Source: Lyophyllum atratum (Eukaryota > Basidiomycota > Agaricomycetes > Agaricales > Lyophyllaceae). Taken from it: DNA of 64,000 bases. The notes beneath the pieces are model-generated. The model did no database searches and was not told the origin of the DNA. It saw only the letters and a program-made list of their open reading frames with translations. Of the stretch, positions 12,029 through 23,864 are shown in pieces. Every line of letters begins with the position of its first letter. The stretch's first letter is position 1. The translations under genes were made by a program, and so were the position numbers. The stretch is from contig JACGCN010000017.1 of the NCBI GenBank assembly GCA_014905825.1, forward strand, positions 62,001-126,000, given 5' to 3'.

Positions 12029-14877
12029 ATGAGGTCAACGTTTCCGCGTTCCAGCGTCCTTGTTCTTGGGACCAACTCGGTCCAATCCCTCGTTCCCTCC
12101 ACCCTCATATCCCAGGTGGAATCCCTCCTAGATAGCCACAGGATCGAAGACGCTCTTGGCTTGGCTGACCAACAGCGTAGGAAACTTCAGGCAAATATCT
12201 CTATTGACGAGGATGAGGTGCGTTGTCTATGCGACTTACAAGGTCTAATCCGACATTTCTCTGTTAAGGCAGATGAATTACGATATGTGTACCAACGGAT
12301 AGGCTTCCAATGCTTCACGGAGACACGGTTCGCGGAGGCCGCTAACAGTTTCTTTGACGGGGAGGTCGATCCGCGCTTGGTTATCAGTTACTATCCGAAC
12401 CTACGTGGCTCCCTATTCACGTCGGATGACTCCATGGATGTGTTTGCTGGAGTCGCCGAACGAATGCCCTCGGAAGCTTCTGTCGAGGATATAGGTGAGC
12501 CGTCGTCCTCTCTTCGCACCTGCCCGTCCCCAACCTGTCCTTCCCATTCCTCTTCCAAACCCCCTCTACTCCCATTGACATGAACCCTCTTTGTTTCTAT
12601 CGCGCGTCGCACCTTTCACGTTCCTGTTTTGGAACTGATTCCAGTTGTGACAAACCTAGTCAGGAACTACTCCCCGCACCTCGCTCCGAGCACACGTTCC
12701 GCGCCGACGACTGCTGAACTTAGGAAGATTCTAGTGGCTGAGGCAAATGAGAAGCTGGAAAGCTTTCTGACGAAATGGAGGGCAAGGCGGAAAGTTGAGG
12801 GGGCAAGTGATGTGACACCAGGTGGATCGGCGGTCAAGTCTAACGCGGTTGATCCTTCTCTGGAAGTGAGTGCTGTCAGGAGGTCTTACACAGATATGGT
12901 CTAACTACCAATTTGCAGGTGGTCAACACGGTCCTGGTGAAGCTCTACGCCGAACTGGAGAAGACCCAAGACCTGTACAATCTTCTTCAAGAATCACATC
13001 ATATCGTTGTATCTGAAGTGGAGCCTGTCCTGGAGCGTACTGGTCAATACAATGCCCTCTGCATGCTTCACAGACAGAATGGAGATGAGACGAAGTTGCT
13101 CGAGACCTGGTCTAAGTAAGCTTCCTAACTACCTGGTTAGCAATACAAAGCACTGAGGCCGTCCCACAGGCTCATTGATGGCGAATGGACAGACGAAGAT
13201 ATTAAAGATCCTCTCTCTGATATGATAACTCTGCTGACCGAGAAGCGGGACCGTGCTCTAACACAGCGCTGGGGTCTTTGGCTGATCAAGAGAGATCCGG
13301 AGCGCGGGCTCAAGGTTCGCATTTCTCTCTCCTCTTTCGCGCGCTCTGCTTATGCAACGATGTTCAATGCAGCTTCTCATGCCGAAAGATTCAGGTAAAC
13401 GGCGAGAGCGGCCTGAGGAGGACCTTGCACTTCTGCAATCGGTCAAGGAAGCAAATCCGCAAGCCGGCATTCAGTTCCTCGAGTACCTGGTTCTACAGCG
13501 CAGAAGCTCGGCACGTTATCTCTTATATTCAGGCTTTTGCACAATTATGCTGAACGTCTAGTAAACAGTCCCGCCAGCTCCATACTTCACTCGCAGTGTC
13601 ATGTATTGACCAAGTTTGTGCAGCACTTGCACAAGACTCGGTTTCGAAGCTATGGCGGGCAAAAGGCGAGCCCTGTAAACTACCATGGGCCTTTCCATGT
13701 ATTCTAACGATTGTGCAGCTGCCTCATATACATCGAGCCGTACTGACACCTCCTTCCTGTCATATTTCGCCTCGACAACGCCAGACTCGCCTCACAAACG
13801 GACGCGTCTAAAAAGCATCATGTTCCTGGCCAGCTCGTCTTTGTATGACCCCACCGTCGTCCGACCCCTCATTCTCGAACACCAGAAGATTCTCCGGCTA
13901 GAGCTTGCAATCATAGACGGCAAGGTATACGCTTTTCACCTTGTGCTCCTCAGGCCTCGTACTGACATAGCCCGTACCGTTCTTCACGCAGCTTCGGGAT
14001 CACCGCTCAGCCCTGTCGACGCTCGTGCACGACCTTCACGATGCCACATCCGCCGAGCTCTATTGCACGCTTGGAGGCGACCTCGTTCCCCTGAGAACCG
14101 CACAATCTCTGGCTGAGAACAACCCGGGTCTCGAGCACTGGGTTGCTGCGCTATTTGGCGTCGCGCTGAAAGGGAGCCTGCGGCCCGCGGCGATGAGCCG
14201 GCAGAAGTCCATGATAGATGATGGATTGAAGGCGGAGCTGCTGAAGACCCTTTTGGAGGTGTATATGACCGACGGGTGCGTGTCTGTCATGGTCTCCTTG
14301 ATTTTTTGTGTGGGGCTGATGGTAGTGGTGCAGGGAGGCGAGTACGCGCAGGACTGCGCAACTTATCAATTCTCAGGCTATGAACCTAGATGTGTTGGAT
14401 GTTCGTTTTCCGTTCTCGTGTTTTGGTTTTTCCTAGCTGATTCTTATATGCACGGTAGGTAATACCCCTAGTTCCACCAAACTGGCCAGTCGATCTGGTG
14501 TCGTCATTCCTTGCGCGGTCGTTCCGGCGTACGTTACACGCGCGCCACGAGGGGAAGATCGTGAAGACCATGAGTGCAGGGCAGAATCTCGAGGTGCGTC
14601 TTCCTTTCTATGTTCTTTTAGTATGCCTATGAGTTCATGTGGTCCCTCGCAGGTTAAAGACCGTGCTTGGCTGATACTTCGGGAAGAAGGCATGGTCATT
14701 GAAGAACCCGCGGACGACGAAGGTGGTGAGCTGGGCAACTTCGATGAGAAGGAAGGGCTTGCGGAGAAGCTTGCGTTGCACTTGAATGGGCTTGCTGACG
14801 CTGCTCCGAGTCGTGAAGATGTGCATACGGAGAAGTTGGAGAGTGATTGGGAGGCAGAGATAGGCAGACTGGTGTAG
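12029..14877 (+). CDS. Vps39/TGFBRAP1-family endolysosomal tethering subunit, apparently lacking the CNH domain
   Basis: Homologue of the Vps39/Vam6 and Vps3/TGFBRAP1 group, subunits of the HOPS and CORVET complexes that tether endosomes and vacuoles. Resolved exons: 12029-12494, 12645-12865, 12919-13115, 13170-13314, from 13373 on, then further exons to the stop at 14875-14877. The protein starts near the point where family members leave their CNH propeller (LVPSTLISQVESLLDSHRIEDALGLADQQ). It continues through clathrin-repeat-like helices to a C-terminal Vps39_2-type block (VIPLVPPNWPVDLVSSFLARS). Full-length relatives have about 300 more N-terminal residues. Only 134 bp separate this start from the previous gene, so those residues are absent. 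Two introns seem to use GC donors (near 13511 and 13667). The HOPS versus CORVET choice is unresolved. Confidence 0.8.
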
Positions 14878-15240
14878 GACTTGTTGGAGAGTCTTTCTCT
14901 TGGACCCTGTAGTGCTACGTGATGGCCCGGTAAAATCTAGACACACAAGATAGTCAGTGTCAGGATGTGTCACCCGAGGCAGGCGGTGGTACTGACGGTC
15001 GCATAGGGTATTACTTAGATACAAAGAACAGTTAATGTAATGAATTACAAACTCAACTACTGGAGCCCCGGAAGCTTCCCCGAAAGCAAGCCCTCGAAAT
15101 AGCGGGTTTCAGGTACATAGTCCTGTGGTTATCACGCCCCCCATGTCGGGAGGGAAGGGTTATTATGTAAGAATCTCCTTTTTAGGATACTGTTAATATC
15201 ACATGAACGATCAACGACGGTGAGGCGCTTGCGTGCAACA

Positions 15241-16202
15241 TAGTGTTGCCGCCGAAGTGAACTGAATTCCAAGTTAATTCGCTTCAGTTCGAAAATGATG
15301 CCACTTCGTTGCAGTTTGTTTTGACGAAGTGACATCGAAGTAAGTCCACGAACTGGGAACAAACTGATCAAATGATGATAAATCCTATGATAAGCGATCG
15401 CGCTGCTTATCGGCGCATCTCTACACCTGCTCTTTAGTGTTTCACGAGTCGCAAGTCCCATCCTCAGCCTAGGAGGTCAAATAGCAATAACCTGACTTTC
15501 CCTGACTCTGCGGCTTTCTTTCTGTTTCTATTGATTGTCAAACTGGGTCAATCTCGGCACCTAAGCTCTGGAGAACGGCAAGCTTCGTGGCGACGGTTTG
15601 CGCGACATAGACCCCCTGAGATGGCTTCAAGCTCAAATGGTTATTACTCATTCATCCGGCATATTTGTCTGATTCAAGTCTGAAGCTGATCATTTAGGAA
15701 TGGCAGCCGCACTGCTGCCCATTTGCTGCAGGAAGAGCATGATGGATGTTCCTCCCAGATCACATCGAGCTGTCCGTAAGACATATGAGCGTTCTACACT
15801 CTGAAAGTGTCGTCATGACCAGTCATCTCTGGGCCGCAGGCCCGCGTCGAGGAGCTGCTTAGCAGTTGAAGTTTGGGGACTCGCTGGGAGGATGACGACC
15901 TTCTAGCATGACAACCTTCTCTCGATGCAAAAAGCCTCAGGATAGGCCTAGGATATATCGACATTACATTACTCCTATTTTAACTTCCATTTAGCATTGA
16001 AATGAGGTATAAAGCGATAGACGCGCATGGGACAGACTCGCAAGACCAATTTCTCGCCCTCAAAATTCCTCCATCTGGCTATTGATACTATTGAGCCTTA
16101 TTTGTCTGCCACTTCGCGAGGCCTCGCCAGTTCACTTCGTTTTAAGGAACTGGATACGAACTGTCACTTCGATTCAGTTCAATTCACTTCGCGGCAACAC
16201 TA
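15241..16202. mobile_element. Non-autonomous hAT-like element (MITE), 962 bp
   Basis: Terminal inverted repeats read TAGTGTTGCCGCCGAAGTGA on the left and, reverse-complemented, TAGTGTTGCCGCGAAGTGAA on the right. The copy is flanked by a perfect 8-bp direct repeat, GTGCAACA, at 15233-15240 and 16203-16210. An 8-bp duplication with TAGTG ends is typical of the hAT superfamily. CACTTCG/CGAAGTG words recur in both subterminal regions, as expected for transposase-binding sites. There is no transposase ORF. It fills most of the gap between the tethering-subunit gene and the SAP-like gene; the rest of that gap shows nothing else. Confidence 0.85.
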
Positions 16203-17560
16203 GTGCAACACCGGGTTGTGCTCAAGTTGCGCTGTGTTCAGTCCATTTTCGAAATCTATGCACCCATGTAACCCAGCTAGACCGCCAGATACGATGTTAA
16301 GCCCGTCAAATCGACAAAAGAAGAATTTTTGCCATTCATGCTTTGCTGTCGTGGGACACCCGCCGAGCCGATCCGGTTGGTGGTAGGCCTTATGTCAGCG
16401 TGTCCCTGGGACACGCGGCACTGCCACATGGTCACATCACACCTCTTATCTCTCTCCCAAGACCCCGCTCACTGCTCGTCGTCGTCGATCGACGCGGCCC
16501 CTTTGTTTCTGGCCTGTTTGCGCTGTTTGTCCTCGTTGGTTTCGCTTGGGCCATGGTTTCTGCCTCGACGACGGAAGGATGGGGCTTGTGGGGCAAGGGA
16601 GATGGATTTGATCTGATCTGGTATGGGATAGACTTTGAGGCTTGTCGTTACATTTCTTCTGCTACTGCAATTCCAGTTCGTTCATTCTACTGTTCTGCTA
16701 CCCTGTGAAAACTTCTGGCCTGGGATGGCAAGCATACTTGAGACTTTTCATGACGACGACGGCTTCCAACGGCACTGCACGTACCCGAACAACATCCTCT
16801 GTCGCCCTGGCCACTTCAACCAATGCCGACGCTGCCCACACCGCCCACACCGCCCACACCGCCCACGGACCTCAATATAACATCACTGTCTCGCGCGAAG
16901 GGCGATCAGCTCAAATTCTGGATTGACGAGGCAAACCGAATTGCGGGGAAGCGGGTCCTCACCAAGGGCGGGAAGGTGGACGACCTCCGTCGCAAAGCTG
17001 AGTACTATAACCTTGATCTCTCGTCGCCACCAGCAGTGCCGATTCCGGCTGGACCGCCTACCCGTGACCTGGAGACACAGAAGAGGCAGTGGGCGCATCT
17101 GCGAGGGCTTGGAAACGAGTGGAGTCAATCGCGGGAATCGTTTCAGCTGTGCAAGGACCATGGTATGTCGCAAGAGCTTGATGCTGTCTTGCACACCTTT
17201 TCTGACACCCAAATTGACACAGCGGAGAGCTCGCCAGTACTTCATCCTCGCCTGCTTGAAGAGATCCTCGCGACGCTCACGTCGGAGGCGCGTAGCACTG
17301 ACATGGCAACTAGCTCTGGAGGCCTACCCCCCCAGCCATTATCTCACGAGCCCACACGTCAGGAAACTGTCTCCGCAGTGTCCGTCGAGGCCACATGTCC
17401 GGAAACTGTCCACGCGTGGTTACGAGCCGCGAATAATGGCAACGTAAACGCGCTGGCAGCTTTATTCCAACTGCAGAATGCTGTCCACCCCACTGTGAGT
17501 GACTCTTGAATCATGTATAAACTGAAGTACTCATGCTCTAAGCTCGTCACAGACTTCGCA

Positions 17561-17963
17561 TGTGGAACCTATCTAGATTCCCGGGTTCGAAGGGAGAGTC
17601 GTCCGAGGACCCTGGCGAGTCGGAAAGGGGTCCGCTGAGGTGTAAAGACCTCGAGAGGAGCGAAGTAGTCTGGTCGCGTATATCAGACAGGTGTAATGCC
17701 TTCTGATGGACGCGGAAAGCGATGAGAAGCGGATAGAGAGTCCACCGGATATCTATCCGACGCCTCCAGGCTCGAGAGTATTCTACTCAAGCTCTGAGGC
17801 TAATGGATGATAATAAGATGATATTGAAGACAACGATGATGTCCGAGTTCTACCTACTGGATTATGTAAGGAAGCCATAGGTAAACAAGGATAAATCAAG
17901 AAAGGGAGATCGTAGCTGAAGAGTCCAAGAGGAAGGATGGAGATGTACAATCCCCGCCTTACA
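17561..17963 (-). repeat. 3' LTR of the gene-carrying retroelement
   Basis: A 403-bp direct repeat, matching 23462-23864 base for base by eye. It is preceded by the target duplication TCGCA. On the minus strand it begins TGTAAGGCGGGG and ends GGTTCCACA. Confidence 0.95.
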
Positions 17964-17978
17964 AAGCCCCCCACTCTT
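17964..17978 (-). other. Putative polypurine tract
   Basis: On the minus strand the bases just before the 3' LTR read AAGAGTGGGGGGCTT, purine-rich and in the expected place for plus-strand priming. This sets the orientation of the element and agrees with the orientation of its ORF. Confidence 0.6.
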
Positions 17979-18220
17979 GAGCTGCGAGCTCAAGGAATGT
18001 AGAACATGCAGAGAACCTGATAAGAAAGGGTGTGTGGATATGGGTTGGGTTGAACCAAGAGTGAGAATTGTGGTAGAGGGAAGTGTGGATGGGATACGGG
18101 GTTACACCTCGCTATGGGTAGGAAATGAATTCAATAGAAGATAAATAAAATCAAGTTCCAGAAAAAAAATCGCACGGTATCCATCATCATGTTGACTCGG
18201 CCTCCGTCTGCATCGCATGA

Positions 18221-21200
18221 TCAGCCCCTCGGCCTAAGGCAGGGCCGTCGGCCTCCATCCTGGCTACTCGTGATCCTCCGACCTCTTGGGAAGCTAACCC
18301 GTATCATCTGCTTGCCATGCGGCCCTCGGCTTCCATACCAGCTACACTTGCTACTCCAGCCTCCCGGGTACCTATCCCCTATTGCCCCCCACGCTCGAGT
18401 ACTCGTGATAGCGACGGCAAAGCGAGCGAGTGGTCGAGCGGAACCCATCAATCCACAAATAGTCATCAAAGCCAAGACGACGGGGACGAGGATTGAAGCG
18501 GGAGTCATTACCCCTGTGCCAAGAGCCCTAACCAGCGATAAAATTAAAATTCCATCGAAAACATGCCCCGAAAACTTCAAGGTCTTGCCGTGATTGGGCG
18601 ATGGAGGGGTTGGAGGGAGGTCAAACAATAATCGTGACATCGTGGTGAGGTCATGTGAGTTGGAGGTGGGAGTGAGAAGGGAGGGTAGTAACAAGCTTTT
18701 CGTCTCGGAGTGCCGTAGCGCGAATGAGGGGTCGCTGCCACGGATACAGGTAGCCGAATTGTCATCCATTGGACCTTCATACAAAGTCTCTACGCAGTAT
18801 ATCTGTGCGATGGCAGGTGAAGGGAGATTGATGACAGCCATCTCCTGTAGCGAGTCTCCGACGGGCAGGAAGGCAGACAGCTCAACCTCGAGCTTCTCGA
18901 GCATGGGACCGATCACGTCCTTTTTGAAGTTCATGACGGCATCGAAGATCTTGAGGATGAGATCGAGCATGAAGCGGTTGAAGGCATGCTCGAGGGGTTT
19001 AGCATCAGCATTGGTGGCATTGACGGTCCAGTTGCGTCGGTTTGCAAATTGACGGAGGGTGAAAACACATCCATGCAGACCCAAACCGAACGCAACAGTG
19101 CTTCTGTCGGGGTAGACCTGAACATCGCCGAGAGCTTCGTCGTGGTTATTGGAGGAGATATTATGTGAGAGACGGGAGGACAGAAGAGGTGACGCGCCGA
19201 GGGGACGGTCCCGGTTGCCGAAGATGCATTGCATAACCACTATGGGGGAGTAGTCGGGCGAATGCCAGCTGACACCTTCAACGGCCATGGCGACGTTGGC
19301 GGTGGAAATCTCTTCATTGCGGATGCGGACCTCGGAGCCAGTGTAGTTGGTCTTGATGAACGAGGCCAGATTGTCACGCTGGATGGACAGAATGTTTGCT
19401 TTCGGGCCAAGAATGGTGCGGCTGAAAGGTTGACCTCGGAACGCAATAGCGTGAAACACGACTTCCTCGAGCTGTAAGTGCATCCGCGGCTGTGCCTTCG
19501 TGGCTACGGTGAGGCTGTTCGAGAGTGTTGAAACCTCTGTGAAAGGTCCTGCAAAGTGGGTTGCAGTCGCGAATGTCTTTAGCGAGCGGGGACCACGAGT
19601 AGTAGACCTAAGGATGCGGCTGAGGACCGTTCGGGACATCCTCGTAGTCGTCGTCCACGGTGATTTGTTGGCGGCGGCAACGAGGCTGTACTTCGAGGCA
19701 CATTCCTCAAAGACGACGTTCATCGCAGCGCCGGAGGGAACATACGACGGCCGGATGAGGACAGGGTACCCAACTTTGGCCATAACGAGGGTGATAACCT
19801 CGGGCCACTCAGGCTGATCCATGCCGATGCCATCGAGTATCCTGTCGATATCAGTGCGCCCCCCAGTGACCGACTTCATGATTGAACATGTACTGCGACA
19901 TTGAGACCATGTGGGAGTAAGCACGACACGACGACAATCCGTAGGTACAGCACGACGACAATCCGGGCCATCGAAAGCTGGCGGAGTAATCGATGACGAA
20001 TGCGATGCCGGGGCTTGGAACATGAGGGAAAAGTGCAATGGTGAACCCATACACTTTGATGGTCGAGAGAACAGGGCTGCCGGCGAGAGTCCTGCCAGGT
20101 CTGTGGTAGGTGGCGAGGAGGATGACGAAGTCGATGACGTGAAACGCAGGATGGAGGATGTTCGCGCGCTCGGGAGCAGCCACGAGCTCGATCCCCGCTC
20201 ACTCCCTGGGATAGGCTCCAGGAAGTGTCCGGTGTCGGTGTTGCTTGCATCTTCGTCAGAAAGGGCGTCTGAGTTGACCAATTCTGAGGGACATGGTGAG
20301 GAAGTGGTTGCAGGCGCAGGGACGTCCTGATCGACGATAGCAGCTGCAGACTGAGCGACGGATTCGCGGGACAGCATGGCGGCGGTCGCGAAGTAGTTGA
20401 CGTGAATGGGAGGAAGTGGTGTAAGCACCCTGTGAAAAGCAAGAGTGCCCTTCGACTCAGAGGTTGATAGAGGAGGTGATTGTTGCTGGAGCGCGCTATT
20501 ACAGCGCATGGAGGAGGTAGCCATGTTGGCGCCGTCATTGCCGTCATTGGAGGTCGACGATGGCTTCAGGGACGTCCTATGACTGGGAGGAGTCGATGGA
20601 TGTGTGAAATCTCCGCTACCGTAGTCGTCGTTGCGGGAAGCTGAGCCCAGGGTCGCTGTGTGCGCGCGTAACGCGATAGACAAGCCACCCACACCCACGC
20701 GCCCCCCAGCGTTCGAGTGCGCATCCAGGAGCGTGCTCGGACGCTCTACCTGTGTGTGTGTTCTGGCATCGTCATGGTCTCGACTGCCGCCGCGGCTCGC
20801 CGTTGGAAGAGACGCCAATATAGCAAGATGAGCGTCCCCAAGGGCAGGAGAGGTGGGAGAGGTCGATGCATGGGCGGCTTGACGTGTCTGGGAGCGTGAA
20901 AGCGCGGAGGAAGGGGGCCTTGCGCCGTCTTGAGGTCTTGCACGATGATGGAGGGCTAGTGGCGGAGCGGGACGTATATGGATTGGCTGTGAGGCGGCGT
21001 GCATGCAGGAAACATCGGTAATTCGCCCCCCAGCATCGGGTTGCGTGATTTCGAGCCCCTTGAAAAATCTCTGCGTGGAAGGAGACGGTTTCACGCTGTC
21101 CTGAGGTGCCTTGAGACCGTGAACTGAGCTGGCTGCCTGTTCAGGAGGCATTGGAGGAATTGGAAGATGGAGAAGCGGAGCAGGGCTCGGCGTGGAGACG

Positions 21201-23458
21201 GTGAGCGCGATGGGCGACGTCGATGCGACTGTATCGTCATCATAGCACAGCACGATTGGCCTGCGACCCACACCCTCGCGCCCCCCAGCGTTCGAGTGAG
21301 CAACCAGGGGCGTGCTCGGATGCTCTGACGGTGTGCTGAGTTGGGCATCGTGGTCGTCTGGACCGCTGCTGCAGCTCGCCGTTGTAATTGACGTCGGTAG
21401 AGCGAAGTGAGCTTCCCCGATGGCAGGAGAGGCGGGAGAGGTCGGCCAAGGTACTGTGTGAATCAGAGGTGCGTCACGGGCAGTGGAAGGCGGTCTTGAA
21501 CGGGTATGGAATGGCTTCGAGGCCGTGCGGATGCAGGAATCGATGTCGTTGGACGCCGTTTGGTCCAGAGGCGATCCAGATGACGGGGAGACGAGATCCC
21601 AGTTGTTCATACATACCTTAAGGCCCCGAGTACCATACCCCATGTTCACTTTCTCTCTACCCGTCATTAACTCCCATTCCGTCGTCGTCGAGTCGATCCT
21701 GCCCTCCCGGTCTGCTTCATCGCGACGTCGCGATGTAATCCGTCCCCCAGCATTGACTTCGGTGAGTCCGAGCCTATGAGAACATTGTTGAGTGGAAGCA
21801 GACGGTCCCTCGTTGTTCCAAAGGGTCGTTGGATGGCGGGGCGAAAGCGACGGGGTCAAGTCGACGATGAACGCTTGTGGCGGCTTAGTCCGCCCCCCAG
21901 CATCGAATCCAGCGAACTCGAGCACCTTAGAACGTTGTTGAGGGGAAGGAGAAAGTCTCTCGGTGTCCCGAGAGGTCAGTGTACGGCGGAGCGAAGGAGA
22001 AAGCGTCGTGACGACGACGGGCGCTTCCTGCGGCTTTAAACCGGCGATGGCTGTGCTCAACGACGAGCTCGACGTCGGTAAGCCGGCGGCAATGCTTCCA
22101 TCCTTCCTGTCCAGTGCCTGAGGCGCTTGAAACGCCTTTCCGATGGATAGTGACGACTTGACGCCCGAAGTATCGATACCTGTGCGCCCCCCAGCGTCGG
22201 AGTTCGCGACGGAGTGAGTGCGCGTGCTCGGACAATTGATCGATGAACGGATTGAATCCAGCAGAGGCGGCAGCTGTGACGAAGAGACTCCGGATGGGTG
22301 AGGTGCCGAAGCCATATGTGTAGAAGTCGGCGAACCCAGCGGTTGAGAGATCGATGTGGTCGGCAGGGGCGCCAACTCCATAATAGGTTGCGCGGAGGCC
22401 GTCGAGGGAGGATAACGGAGGATGGGGGATGCTTGAGCACTCTGGAAAGGCCACGAGTTCTGAGCTCCCCTCTCACCCCCTGGGAAAGGCCACAGGGAGT
22501 GTCCATTGTCAACGTTTCCTCCAACTTTGTGCGTAGATGCTTTATCTGTCACGCGCCTGGTGCCGTCTCGGGATTCTTGCGAAGGGAGCGTCGGCGATGG
22601 AGAGTATGAGGAAGATGATGTGGTTTCCAGATGTGCGGGCGCGGGAGCGGCGGTCAAGGAAGACAATGGCGCAAGGGAGGAGTCCTGTGTGCTCGGGAAG
22701 AGCCGCGAGCTAGGACTTCCCTCACTTCTCGGGAGGAGCCACGAGAAGCGCCTGGTCATACGTACCTTCCGTGTATCCCTTAAGCCAGACCAAGAAAATT
22801 TGTCTCTTCCATCCCCTGGTTCCTTCAGATCCACCTGAGCATTGGAATCTTCGAAGTGAGCACTTGGATGCTGAGTGCCCGCGACGGAAGGCGGCTTCAT
22901 TGAGGGCTTGTGAGGCTGTGCAGCCTGAGGGCAGCGCTGTGCAGCGTCTTGAAGTATGATCTCGTTCCATGCGGCTTCCTCATCGGTTGGGAGGAAACAA
23001 AGTCGATGGAAGTGACGCTGCGCCAGACGAAGTCGACGGATAAGTGCGGACCAGGCGACTTTGAGCAGTGACGGGTTTGGTGCATGTCCGCTGAGTAACT
23101 TTAGCAAGTTCAAGCTGACGTGCTTGTCGGGATTGATAATGAACTCTGGTTCGCCTCGAATGGATGCAGCGACGTGCAGGAGATGCTGGAAACGCGGTAC
23201 GAGGAGTTGGATGCGTGAGAGAAATGATACGTCGAGCGCATGTCTATCCGCGCCCGGAACAGTCGTACACGTAACGAGATCGCGGTCGACCAAGACGTGA
23301 GATGTAAGATGGTTTGTGATTTCATGAATGGAGAATGTATCAAGGAATATGGATTCCCGATACTTGACCCAAAGGCCAAGTAGAGGGACTTGCAACATGA
23401 TCAGATAACAATTGTCGAGAGACCGGCCAGGTTGAAACGACGTTCCCACAGTGTCCAC
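18221..23458 (-). CDS. 1,745-codon chimeric ORF filling the LTR element
   Basis: One uninterrupted frame runs from 4 bp inside the 5' LTR to about 260 bp before the 3' LTR. The listed first codon is GTG; the first ATG is about 20 codons in. The first ~170 residues match nothing I know. The middle ~1,000 residues are Ser/Pro/Thr-rich with diverged repeat modules, each passing through an (N/D)AGGR motif (at least six copies). The last third carries, in order, pieces of carbamoyl-phosphate synthase, mitochondrial processing peptidase beta and elongation factor 2. A partly hydrophobic tail of unknown origin follows. The catalytic and metal sites of these enzymes are mostly missing, so none should be active. 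An open frame this long in a non-autonomous element suggests recent assembly or selection to stay open. Confidence 0.75.
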   Translation of the reverse strand: MDTVGTSFQPGRSLDNCYLIMLQVPLLGLWVKYRESIFLDTFSIHEITNHLTSHVLVDRDLVTCTTVPGADRHALDVSFLSRIQLLVPRFQHLLHVAASIRGEPEFIINPDKHVSLNLLKLLSGHAPNPSLLKVAWSALIRRLRLAQRHFHRLCFLPTDEEAAWNEIILQDAAQRCPQAAQPHKPSMKPPSVAGTQHPSAHFEDSNAQVDLKEPGDGRDKFSWSGLRDTRKVRMTRRFSWLLPRSEGSPSSRLFPSTQDSSLAPLSSLTAAPAPAHLETTSSSSYSPSPTLPSQESRDGTRRVTDKASTHKVGGNVDNGHSLWPFPGGERGAQNSWPFQSAQASPILRYPPSTASAQPIMELAPLPTTSISQPLGSPTSTHMASAPHPSGVSSSQLPPLLDSIRSSINCPSTRTHSVANSDAGGRTGIDTSGVKSSLSIGKAFQAPQALDRKDGSIAAGLPTSSSSLSTAIAGLKPQEAPVVVTTLSPSLRRTLTSRDTERLSPSPQQRSKVLEFAGFDAGGRTKPPQAFIVDLTPSLSPRHPTTLWNNEGPSASTQQCSHRLGLTEVNAGGRITSRRRDEADREGRIDSTTTEWELMTGREKVNMGYGTRGLKVCMNNWDLVSPSSGSPLDQTASNDIDSCIRTASKPFHTRSRPPSTARDAPLIHTVPWPTSPASPAIGEAHFALPTSITTASCSSGPDDHDAQLSTPSEHPSTPLVAHSNAGGREGVGRRPIVLCYDDDTVASTSPIALTVSTPSPAPLLHLPIPPMPPEQAASSVHGLKAPQDSVKPSPSTQRFFKGLEITQPDAGGRITDVSCMHAASQPIHIRPAPPLALHHRARPQDGARPPSSALSRSQTRQAAHASTSPTSPALGDAHLAILASLPTASRGGSRDHDDARTHTQVERPSTLLDAHSNAGGRVGVGGLSIALRAHTATLGSASRNDDYGSGDFTHPSTPPSHRTSLKPSSTSNDGNDGANMATSSMRCNSALQQQSPPLSTSESKGTLAFHRVLTPLPPIHVNYFATAAMLSRESVAQSAAAIVDQDVPAPATTSSPCPSELVNSDALSDEDASNTDTGHFLEPIPGSERGSSSWLLPSARTSSILRFTSSTSSSSSPPTTDLAGLSPAALFSRPSKCMGSPLHFSLMFQAPASHSSSITPPAFDGPDCRRAVPTDCRRVVLTPTWSQCRSTCSIMKSVTGGRTDIDRILDGIGMDQPEWPEVITLVMAKVGYPVLIRPSYVPSGAAMNVVFEECASKYSLVAAANKSPWTTTTRMSRTVLSRILRSTTRGPRSLKTFATATHFAGPFTEVSTLSNSLTVATKAQPRMHLQLEEVVFHAIAFRGQPFSRTILGPKANILSIQRDNLASFIKTNYTGSEVRIRNEEISTANVAMAVEGVSWHSPDYSPIVVMQCIFGNRDRPLGASPLLSSRLSHNISSNNHDEALGDVQVYPDRSTVAFGLGLHGCVFTLRQFANRRNWTVNATNADAKPLEHAFNRFMLDLILKIFDAVMNFKKDVIGPMLEKLEVELSAFLPVGDSLQEMAVINLPSPAIAQIYCVETLYEGPMDDNSATCIRGSDPSFALRHSETKSLLLPSLLTPTSNSHDLTTMSRLLFDLPPTPPSPNHGKTLKFSGHVFDGILILSLVRALGTGVMTPASILVPVVLALMTICGLMGSARPLARFAVAITSTRAWGAIGDRYPGGWSSKCSWYGSRGPHGKQMIRVSFPRGRRITSSQDGGRRPCLRPRG
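18730..19145 (-). pseudogene. Captured fragment of translation elongation factor 2
   Basis: Within the chimeric ORF, residues around [45 protein letters not shown] and [20 protein letters not shown] follow eukaryotic EF-2 through the end of the GTPase domain into domain II. The G1-G3 motifs lie outside the piece, and a short stretch after the LRQFA motif is missing. No intron is visible, as expected for capture from spliced mRNA. Identification rests on my recall of EF-2 conservation. Confidence 0.88.
19145..19585 (-). pseudogene. Captured fragments of mitochondrial processing peptidase beta subunit
   Basis: Two or three blocks match MPP-beta: [17 protein letters not shown] (start of the mature protein), [15 protein letters not shown] then [20 protein letters not shown], and [20 protein letters not shown] with [16 protein letters not shown]. 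The part between the first two, which would hold the zinc-binding HxxEH motif, is gone, and another gap precedes GSEVR. The blocks stay in frame across these gaps. Joined directly to the EF-2 piece on one side and near the carbamoyl-phosphate synthase piece on the other. Confidence 0.88.
19665..19850 (-). pseudogene. Captured fragment of carbamoyl-phosphate synthase large domain (URA2/CAD type)
   Basis: The segment [14 protein letters not shown] followed by [20 protein letters not shown] is the ATP-grasp core of the second synthetase half of carbamoyl-phosphate synthase, as found in the fungal multifunctional pyrimidine protein. Homology fades after AAANKSP. About 60 residues are recognisable, intronless and sense with respect to the element. 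Confidence 0.88.
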
Positions 23459-23461
23459 CTT

Positions 23462-23864
23462 TGTGGAACCTATCTAGATTCCCGGGTTCGAAGGGAGAGT
23501 CGTCCGAGGACCCTGGCGAGTCGGAAAGGGGTCCGCTGAGGTGTAAAGACCTCGAGAGGAGCGAAGTAGTCTGGTCGCGTATATCAGACAGGTGTAATGC
23601 CTTCTGATGGACGCGGAAAGCGATGAGAAGCGGATAGAGAGTCCACCGGATATCTATCCGACGCCTCCAGGCTCGAGAGTATTCTACTCAAGCTCTGAGG
23701 CTAATGGATGATAATAAGATGATATTGAAGACAACGATGATGTCCGAGTTCTACCTACTGGATTATGTAAGGAAGCCATAGGTAAACAAGGATAAATCAA
23801 GAAAGGGAGATCGTAGCTGAAGAGTCCAAGAGGAAGGATGGAGATGTACAATCCCCGCCTTACA
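23462..23864 (-). repeat. 5' LTR of the gene-carrying retroelement
   Basis: A 403-bp copy identical by eye to 17561-17963, followed by the target duplication TCGCA at 23865-23869. Just inside it, on the minus strand, the sequence GGTGGACACTGTGGG could hold a primer-binding site starting TGG; the tRNA is not identified. Confidence 0.95.

Larger units (their letters stand above)
17561..23864 (-). mobile_element. Non-autonomous LTR retroelement carrying host gene fragments
   Basis: The element is 6,304 bp, with two 403-bp direct repeats as LTRs (TG...CA ends) and a 5-bp target duplication TCGCA (17556-17560 and 23865-23869). Orientation is minus: on that strand a purine-rich tract sits directly before the left LTR, which is therefore the 3' LTR. 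No reverse transcriptase, integrase, protease or gag motif can be seen in any frame, so it must use proteins from another element. The LTR copies showed no difference in a full read-through, which implies a very recent insertion. The inside is nearly all one ORF with repeated Pro/Ser modules and pieces of three host genes. Confidence 0.92.

Noticed and set aside
16843..16866. CCCACACCG repeat as a telomere-like or regulatory tract
   Set aside because: Only about three units, and they encode the Pro/Thr leader of the SAP-like gene.
18189..22838. Many plus-strand frames in the LTR element
   Set aside because: They are antisense to the 1,745-codon frame and fragmentary; protein homology is found only on the minus strand.
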